This document shows, one piece after another, positions 56,501-64,000 of a DNA stretch of 64,000 bases. The notes beneath the pieces are model-generated. The model was given only the letters and a program-made list of their open reading frames with translations, was not told the origin of the DNA and did no database searches. Location of the stretch: NCBI GenBank assembly GCA_034620365.1, contig JAQGEQ010000343.1, positions 248,001 to 312,000 on the forward strand, read 5' to 3'. Source of the stretch: Pegea sp. RAD2-039. Lineage: Eukaryota; Chordata; Thaliacea; Salpida; Salpidae. A program made the position numbers and the translations under genes. How positions within the stretch are numbered: the first letter of the stretch is position 1; each line of letters opens with the position of its first letter.

Positions 56501-59500
56501 TATAAGAAAAGTTATTATTGACTTGGTGTTGGTGGTCGAGGAGTTTTTACAAGTCAAGATGCTAGAAGCAAGTGAGTTTTCAGCATCTTCAACAACCAAA
56601 CACAAGATTTGTTTATAAGAGAAGTTATTATTGACTTGATGTTGGTGGTCAAGGAGTTTTTGAAAGTCAAGATGCTAGAAGCAAGTGAGTTTTCAGCACC
56701 TTCAACAACCAAGCACAAGGTTTGTTTATAAGAAAAGTTATTATTGACTTGGTGTTGGTGGTCGAGGAGTTTTTACAAGTCAAGATGCTAGAAGCAAGTG
56801 AGTTTTCAGCACCTTCAACAACCAAGCACAAGGTTGGTTTAATAGAAAAGTTATTATTGACTTGGTGTTGGTGGTCGAGGAGTTTTTACAAGTCAAGATG
56901 CTAGAAGCAAGTGAGTTTTCAGCACCTTCTACAACTAAGCACAAGATTTGTTTATAAGAGAAGTTATTATTGACTTGATGTTGGTGGTCAAGGAGTTTTT
57001 GAAAGTCAAGATGCTAGAAGCAAGTGAGTTTTCAGCACCTTCAACAACCAAGCACAAGGTTTGTTTATAAGAAAAGTTATTATTGACTTGGTGTTGGTGG
57101 TCGAAGAGTTTTTACAAGTCAAGATGCTAGAAATAAGTGAGTCTTCAGCACCTTCAACCACCAAACACAAGATTTGTTTATAAGAGAAGTTATTATTGAC
57201 TTGATGTTGGTGGTCATGGAGTTTTTGAAAGTCAAGATGCTAGAAGCAAGTGAGTCTTCAGCACCTTCTACAACTAAGCACAAGATTTGTTTATAAGAGA
57301 AGTTATTATTGACTTGGTGTTGGTGGCCGTGGAGTTTTTAAAAGTCAAGATGCTAGAAGCAAGTGAGTCTTCAGCACCTTCTACAACTAAGCACAAGATT
57401 TGTTTATCAGAGAAGTTATTATTGACTTGGTGTTGGTGGCCGTGGAGTTTTTAAAAGTCAAGATGCTAGAAGCAAGTGAGTCTTCAGCACCTTCTACAAC
57501 TAAGCACAAGATTTGTTTATAAGAGAAGTTATTATTGACTTGGTGTTGTTGGTCGAGGAGTTTTTAAAAGTCAAGATGCTAGAAGCAAGTGAGTCTTCAG
57601 CACCTTCTACAACTAAGCACAAGATTTGTTTATAAGAGAAGTTATCATTGACTTGGTGTTGGTGGCCGTGGAGTTTTTAAAAGTCAAGATGCTAGAAGCA
57701 AGTGAGTCTTCAGCACCTTCTACAACTAAGCACAAGATTTGTTTATAAGAGAAGTTATTATTGACTTGATGTTGGTGGCCGTGGAGTTTTTGAAAGTCAA
57801 GGTGCCAGAAATAAGTAAGTTCTCAGAACCTGCAATCACCAAGCACAAGGTTTTTTTTATAAGAGAAGTTATTATTGACTTGATGTTGGTGGTCGAGGAG
57901 TTTTTGAAAGTCAAGATGCTAGAAGCAAGTCAGTCTTCAGCACCTTCTACCATTAAGCACAAGATTTGTTTATAAGAGAAGTTGTTATTGACTTGGTGTA
58001 CGTGGCCGTGGAGTTTTTACAAGTCAAGGTGCTAGAAATAAGTGAGTTTTCAGCACCTTCAACCACCAAGCACAAGATTTGTTTATAAGAGAAGTTATTA
58101 TTGACTTGATGTTGGTGGTCAAGGAGTTTTTGAAAGTCAAGATGCTAGAAGCAAGTGAGTTTTCAGCACCTTCAACAACCAAGCACAAGGTTTGTTTATA
58201 AGAGAAGTTATTATTGACTTGGTGTTGGTGGCCGTGGAGTTTTTACAAGTCAAGGTGCTAGAAATAAGTGAGTTTTCAGCACCTTCAACAACCAAGCACA
58301 AGGTTTGTTTATAAGAGAAGTTATAATTGACTTGATGTTGGTGGTCAAGGAGTTTTTGAAAGTCAAGGTGCTAGAAGCAAGTGAGTTTTCAGCACCTTCT
58401 ACAACTAAGCACAAGATTTGTTTATAAGAGAAGTTATTATTGACTTGATGTTGGTGGTCAAGGAGTTTTTGAAAGTCAAGATGCTAGAAGCAAGTGAGTT
58501 TTCAGCACCTTCAACAACCAAGCACAAGGTTTGTTTATAAGAAAAGTTATTATTGACTTGGTGTTGGTGGTCGAGGAGTTTTTACAAGTCAAGATGCTAG
58601 AAGCAAGTGAGTTTTCAGCACCTTCAACAACCAAGCACAAGGTTTGTTTATAAGAGAAGTTATTATTGACTTGGTGTTGGTGGCCGAGGAGTTTTTACAA
58701 GTCAAGGTGCTAGAAAAAAGTGAGTTCACAGCACCTGCGATCACCAAGCACAAGGTTTGTTGGTAAGAAAAGTTATTATTGACTTGGTGTTGGTGGTCGA
58801 GGAGTTTTTACAAGTCAAGGTGCCAGAAATAAGTGAGTTCTCAGAACCTGCAATCACCAAGCACAAGTTTTTTTTTATAAGAGAAGTTATTATTGACTTG
58901 ATGTTGGTGGTCGACTAGTTTTTGAAAGTCAAGATGATAGAAGCAAGTGAGTTTTCAGCACCTATGATCACCAAGCACAAGGTTTGTTGGTAAGAGAAGT
59001 TATTATTGACTTGGTGTTGGTGGCCGAGGAGTTTTTACAAGTCAAGGTGCTAGAAATAAGTGAGTTTTCAGCACCTTCAACAATCAAACACAAGATTTGT
59101 TTATAAGAGAAGTTATTATTGACTTGATGTTGGTGGTCGAGGAGTTTTTGAAAGTCAAGATGCTAGAAGCAAGTCAGTCTTCAGCACCTTCTACCATTAA
59201 GCATAAGATTTGTTTATCAGAGAAGTTATTATTGACTTGGTGTTGGTGGCCGTGGAGTTTTTACAAGTCAAGGTGCTAGAAATAAGTGAGTTCTCAGCAC
59301 CTGCGATCACCAAGCACAAGGTTTTCTTTATAAGAGAAGTTATTATTGACTTGATGTTGGTGGTCGAGGAGTTTTTGAAAGTCAAGATGATAGAAGCAAG
59401 TGAGTTTTCAGCACCTATGATCACCAAGCACAAGGTTTGTTGGTAAGAGAAGTTATTATTGACTTGGTGTTGGTGGCCGAGGAGTTTTTACAAGTCAAGG

Positions 59501-60328
59501 TGCTAGAAATAAGTGAGTTTTCAGCACCTTCAACAATCAAGCACAGGGTTTGTTTATAAGAAAAGTTATTATTGACTTGGTGTTGGTGGTCGAGGAGTTT
59601 TTACAAGTCAAGGTGCCAGAGATAAGTGAGTTCTCAGCACCTGCGATCACCAAGCACAAGGTTTTCTTTATAAGAGAAGTTATTATTGACTTGATGTTGG
59701 TGGTCGAGGAGTTTTTGAAAGTCAAGGTGCTAGAAATAAGTGAGTCTTCAGCACCTTCATCAACAAGCACAAAGTTTGTTTATAAGAGAAGTTATTATTG
59801 ACTTGGTGTTGGTGGTCGAGGAGTTTTTACAAGTCAAGGTGCCAGAGATAAGTGAGTTCTCAGCACCTGCGATCACCAAACACAAGATTTGTTTATAAGA
59901 GAAGTTATTATTGACTTGATGTTGGTGGTCAAGGAGTTTTTGAAAGTCAAGGTGCTAGAAGCAAGTGAGTTCTCAGCACCTGCGATCACCAAGCACAAGA
60001 TTTGTTTATTAGAGAAGTTATTATTGACTTGATGTTCGTGGTCAAGGAGTTTTTGAAAGTCAAGATGCTAGAAGCAAGTGAGTCTTCAGCACCTTTGATC
60101 ACCAAGCACAAATTTTGTTTATAAGAGAAGTTATTATTGACTTGATGTTGGTGGTCAAGGAGTTTTTGAAAGTCAAGATGCTAGAAGCAAGTGAGTCTTC
60201 AGCATCTTCAACCACCAAGCACAAGGTTTGTTTATAAGAGAAGTTATTATTGACTTGGTGTTGGTGGTCGAGCAGTTTTTTTAAATCAAAGTGCTAGAAA
60301 CAAATGAGTCTTCAGCACCTTCAACCAC
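50586..60328. repeat. Minisatellite, about 86 units of 113 bp
   Basis: A head-to-tail array. A typical unit contains GTTATTATTGACTTGGTGTT, GGTGGTCGAGGAGTTTTT, CAAGTCAAGGTGCTAGAAG, CAAGTGAGTCTTCAGCACC and TTCAACCACCAAGCACAAGG. The length of 113 bp is not a multiple of three, so the frame rotates, and the many 60-83-codon frames on both strands are by-products. Unit variants define domains. A GACTTGGACTTGGTGG variant with an AAAAAACAGG insert is confined to about 51.1-54.4 kb. GGCCGTGGAG and CTACAACTAAGC variants dominate 54.8-58 kb. Longer blocks are duplicated (55,817 and 57,739 are near identical, 17 units apart). It is richer in G+C than its surroundings. Confidence 0.95.
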
Positions 60329-60385
60329 TAAAATACTTTTTTGACTAATAAATACAAATGTTATCAAGTTGAAATTTGTTTTCAC

Positions 60386-61733
60386 CTCAGAAAAAAGCTG
60401 TATATCCATATAATCATAAGTAGATAAGACTTTATTTGATGATGGGTGTATTTGGCGAATAGATGCGGCTGCAACCTACAACAGAAATGTCTTTATCCAA
60501 TCAAAACTAATAATAAATACCTCTAGAACAATCGGGACATGATTTTCACTGCAGTGATACTTTCATGAATTAAATATTTTAACTTTATGATAAGAATCTG
60601 AAGTGGTTTTACAATGCCTCTGTAATTAAAACGATGAGTTGAAATTTTATTATGATAAAGCAAAAGCTGCAGGTTTAGAAGTTAATTATTAAATTCAATT
60701 GTGAGTTGGTACAATTGCTTCAAAAGATTTTGAAAAGTTGAGTTGACAAAATTGCTGTCAGCAAAAATTACTTTTTTTAAGTTCCACATTTGTACATTTA
60801 AGATGAATTTATGATAAAAATGTACTTACTAGTGTCTCAGTGATCACATTCTCCCTGTATTCACATGAAAATCTCATGGTTTCGTTTTGTTTACCAGTTT
60901 TATGCAAGTATCTTATTAACTTATTATTATTTTTTGATTTACTATCAGGCAAGATGCCAGCAAAGTCATTATAGAACCACTAAAAAAATGAAATTTAAAA
61001 AGTCATTAAAATGAATTCAAATTAAACAATATGTTAAAGAAGGTTGATCTATTTATTTACTTAATTTTTATTTGTTTAAATGTATTAATTAAATATTATT
61101 ACAATAAATCTAAATTACAATGTGAAAATTCAATTGAAACTACATTTATACATTACAACATTTTAAAATCAATTATTCGAATTAAAAAGTTATGTAAATA
61201 TGTTTATATAAATCAAATAAACAAATAAATATCAGAAAACTGAAGGTACTTGGTTAGTTATTTCTAAAGAACTTGGGTTATATGTAGTAACAGCTTTTGT
61301 TCCAACAGCAAATAACCTTTTATATCTAAAAACAAAATATATTATAAAATCTGAAATTTATTTATTTACTTAACATTAACACATGGTTGTAGATAACAAA
61401 ACAAATTAGTTTTTAAGGTAATCACAGAACCATATGACTATAATGAAAGGTCACAAGTACCATAGTTTAACATCAATAAGGTAAAAAATAGGAACACTGC
61501 AGAGGCATGGATATACATTTAACAAATATTTACAAAAGTATTAACAAGATAAATATTTTTTTATACATATAAATAGTCTATAAAATTGTAAATAATAACT
61601 TCTTTAATTATGATGTTAAGTTTTACTTTAGGTCTTATAAACTTATATAAACAGTTACTTACTTTCCTCTCCATGAATGCTTGGTTGCATAGTAACAAGC
61701 TATATCAACATTATCAGCAATAATTTGTGACAT
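60386..61733 (-). pseudogene. DNAJC13: DNAJC13/RME-8, first five exons
   Basis: RME-8 is a very large endosomal DnaJ protein (about 2,240 residues) acting with Hsc70 and the retromer/WASH machinery. On the minus strand the ATG is at 61,731-61,733. Exon 1 (61,663-61,733) has MSQIIADNVDIACYYATKHS and WRGK. Exon 2 (61,250-61,325) has [20 protein letters not shown]. Exon 3 (60,830-60,979) has WFYNDFAGILPD ... QNETMRFSCEYRENVITETL. Exon 4 (60,521-60,619) ends KYHCSENHVPIVLE. Exon 5 (60,386-60,475) has ASIRQIHPSSNKVLSTYDYM. All junctions are GT-AG and in phase. This matches the N-terminal PH-like region of RME-8. Exon 4 carries an in-frame TGA (60,563-60,565), and exons after 5 are replaced by the minisatellite. 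Either a broken duplicate or the 5' end of a disrupted gene; 162 codons are seen. Confidence 0.9.
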
Positions 61734-62870
61734 AATCCACTAACTTTCTTTTTGTCTTCAGTTTATCTAAATGCCCCAAACATATATACACTAAAAAATA
61801 AATAAATTAAAATGGTTAGTCATGAAATAAAACTTAAGAGTTTTTAGTTTTTTATGAATGCTTATAAGCTAATATATTTGGAATATAAACAAGGCTTTGA
61901 TCTATCAGTTTTAAAGCCATGAAAAGATAAAACTAAATAATAAATAAAACAAAATTGGTCCAATGAAAATAAACAAATGAATTTGCAAAATTTTTCTAGA
62001 AAACTGTTATCAAAATATAATCTTATAAAAGAAATCTTATATCATTCTATATTCTAAAGTTAAAAGTATAGATTTTAATAAAGAAATAGAAAAATTAGTA
62101 AGCATAAATGTTTATATAATTCCTTTTATTGTTCATGATTGTTAATTATAGAACAAATAAATAGAGATAAAATCACAAAAACAGTTTAAAATATAACTCA
62201 TTAGACATAAATTATTTCCAAAAATCAATTTATTGAAGTGATAAACTACTACAAAGTAATATTTGATTTAAAGTTGTTGTTAAAAAGTTTATATACAAAT
62301 ATTAATAAACAAATTTCTCAATAAACCTGTAAATGAAAGAAAACTGTTTCAACAAAAAAACAAAAAGTACAAAAAAAAAAATTATGAAAATTTTCAATGT
62401 TTATTTAAAACATTTAATTATATAACAAGTTAAATAAGCAACAAAATATTTAATAAATAAGAATAAAATAATTTAATTAATCAAACTTACTTTAAAATTC
62501 TTTAAAATTTCAAAATAGATTATTAAATAATTATTCCAAAAATATTTTTAATAATTTTATTAATATCTTAACTATTACAAACGATTTTTGATTAAGATAT
62601 ACAATTTAAAACAAAAATTAAATTTTTTTGACGAATTTTATTTCAATAAAACTTTCAAAACAAATTTTATAATATTTTTTAATAAATAAATGAGGAAATA
62701 AACTTCCACAAAACTTAACTTGTTAATAATTTTTCAAAGTAATGTAAAATAATGAAACTCAGACTAAAATGGGGGTTTTAAACTTTGGAAATATTTTGTT
62801 TACTCCTAAAATGGTTTTTTTCGCTCGTACTTTTATTGTCATCTATAATAACATATAGGTTAGAGATTAC
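61734..62870. other. AT-rich upstream DNA of RME-8, no gene seen
   Basis: No exon, tRNA or recognisable repeat was found. It includes whatever promoter the RME-8 fragment had, but no clear core element could be chosen in such AT-rich sequence. Confidence 0.5.
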
Positions 62871-62875
62871 TTTAT

Positions 62876-63080
62876 TAAAAGATTGAAATATGATAGACAC
62901 CAAAATGATTTCGTTGCTAAAAATAAAGTTAAAGAAGGAACGAATTTAGAAGAAATGGAAGAAGCTTTAAAAGGTTAGAAAATTCCATTACAAAACAAAT
63001 TAAGATAGATGTAGAAATCAATGAACAATTGTTTAAAATAAAGAAATCAATCAAAGAAGGTGAAAAAGTGGCAGGATAGA
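62876..63080 (+). pseudogene. Charged, coiled-coil-like coding relic (unidentified)
   Basis: A frame reads KRLKYDRHQNDFVAKNKVKE and GTNLEEMEEALK, then a single-base shift at GCTTTAAAAGG leads into LENSITKQIKIDVEINEQLF and KIKKSIKEGEKVAG before TAG. Amino-acid use is protein-like and heptad-rich in Lys, Glu, Leu and Ile. No family is recognised. The shift suggests a pseudogene; alternatively an unrecognised intron lies between the halves. Confidence 0.4.
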
Positions 63081-63112
63081 TTAAAAAGAAGAACTAAAAA
63101 TGGAGTACTGAA

Positions 63113-64000
63113 AACACATTTTATAAGTTCTTTTATTATTATCTTTTTGAAAATTGAGATTTATAGCATTTGTTTCACGGATGAATAGGAATTATTCGTG
63201 CACAAAATTAATTATTTGCATTTTAATTTTGTGGTCATAACTAAAGTTTTGAGGTTTTTTTAAAATAAGTCACGTATTATAGTTATACCAATTATATAAA
63301 CTTATATAGTATAGAATAATTAATATTCTTAAATTGAATCAAAGTAAAAACTTGTCTCTGGCACGTTTTATTTTATAAGTCTTTAATAAATTGTATGAAC
63401 TGAACATCGACTTTTAATTTAGTAGAAGTATTTTCCCGAAATTTATGTTATATTTAATAAAAGTCGAATAATTTTAAAACACATTTTATAAATTCTTTTA
63501 ATATTTTTTATTTGAAAATTGATGATTGATAATCAATGATTCATTGTTCACAGATGAACAGGAATTATTCATGCACAAAATCAATCGTTAATACATTTGT
63601 GGTTACAATCGAAGTTTTTGTTCTTCATTGTTTTATAAGGATTAAAATCTCATTTCCTCCCAGCCTAAAATACACAATTTAATATATTCTTTATTTTTTA
63701 TATTTAGTTTCATGTCAGAATCACTCGCGTTATTCAAGCAGTAGTTGAACGGTTACAATATTGCCAACATTGCCATTTCTAAACTGTGAATTTTTCCTTT
63801 TTTTAATATTATTATAATTTTAATTTAAAACAGATTTCATAAACTCTTTTTAATGTTTTTTTTTCGAAAGTTGATATTAATAGAATTTGTTTAAACTTTC
63901 ACAGATGAATAGTAATCATTCGTGCACAAAATCAGTTGTTAACATATTAAACCTCTGTGGTTAGTTACAAACTAAAGTTTTTGTTCCTCATTCTTTCGTA
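63113..64000 (+). repeat. Three copies of a repeat of about 355 bp
   Basis: Copies begin at 63,113, 63,478 and 63,827, each with AACACATTTTATAAGTTCTT (or close) and a conserved core GGAATTATTCGTGCACAAAA about 80 bp later, then TTTGTGGT and AAAGTTTTTGTTC. Spacing is 365 and 349 bp. The third copy runs off the window. Copy 2 includes a LINE scrap (63,708-63,800), so that scrap may have been inserted into the array. Confidence 0.75.
63708..63800 (+). mobile_element. LINE 3'-end scrap
   Basis: Translates as FMSESLALFKQ*LNGYN then NIANIAISKL and stop. It aligns without gaps to the C-terminus of the LINE at 46,278-46,375 (VMSKSLMLFKKKLNCYN, NIANIAISKL). The nucleotide divergence and the stop show an older or different subfamily member, here in the plus orientation. 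Confidence 0.8.

Noticed and set aside
50586-60328. Many 60-83-codon open frames on both strands, some nearly identical to each other
   Set aside because: They are produced by the 113-bp unit length rotating the frame; they start and stop at fixed points in the unit and resemble no protein family.
50586-60328. Possible CRISPR-like array of regular repeats
   Set aside because: Units are contiguous with no unique spacers, and the DNA is animal nuclear.
49418-61733. ODAD3 as a complete gene nested in a large RME-8 intron
   Set aside because: ODAD3 lacks its 5' half and has stops and frame changes, and no RME-8 exon appears on its far side before the repeat nest.

Overview
This is a very AT-rich (roughly three quarters A+T by eye) animal nuclear window. 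Eukaryotic tRNA genes, GT-AG introns of about 43-70 bp with TTTCAG-like acceptors, a CR1/L2-like LINE with a partner SINE, and fragments of RAD54, DNAJC13/RME-8 and ODAD3/CCDC151 all point to a small-intron invertebrate. ODAD3 implies motile cilia, so a nematode is unlikely; a rotifer, flatworm or similar animal fits, but the species cannot be named from this sequence. I found no gene that is certainly intact and protein-coding in the 64 kb.

Region 1 (about 1-49.1 kb) is a nest of modular repeats. A terminal unit of about 365 bp begins near ACGCTGATTT, contains TTTAGTGTTTGTGGTGTAAA, and ends at the tip motif TTTACGTATGCGGTAAAAT. It occurs 17 times with the tip motif, in both orientations, and often faces an inverted partner. 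Between facing units lies DNA that looks like captured host sequence: (a) a tRNA-Glu plus the last exons of RAD54, introns retained; (b) a tRNA-Ile/tRNA-Asp pair with the 3' end of a leucine-rich-repeat gene and a convergent CxxC-containing fragment; (c) two further blocks (called beta and delta here) with unidentified exon-like pieces. Blocks recur three or four times each in alternating orientation. A palindrome with arms of about 3 kb is centred near 21.3 kb. The clearest single unit is 40,196-42,262. This is the best candidate for something undescribed: a fold-back, gene-capturing DNA element family whose cargo includes tRNA genes.

A SINE (250-454) and a 5'-truncated LINE (46,112-47,620, minus strand) share their 3' tails, so they look like a SINE/LINE pair.

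Region 2 (49.4-61.7 kb, all minus strand) holds the 3' half of an ODAD3 pseudogene, then a 9.7 kb minisatellite of about 86 units of 113 bp, then the first five exons of a DNAJC13/RME-8 gene carrying one in-frame stop. The two broken genes are unrelated but collinear, and the array sits exactly between them.

Region 3 (61.7-64.0 kb) is AT-rich DNA upstream of the RME-8 start, followed by a broken coding-like stretch, three copies of a repeat of about 355 bp, and a second, older LINE fragment.
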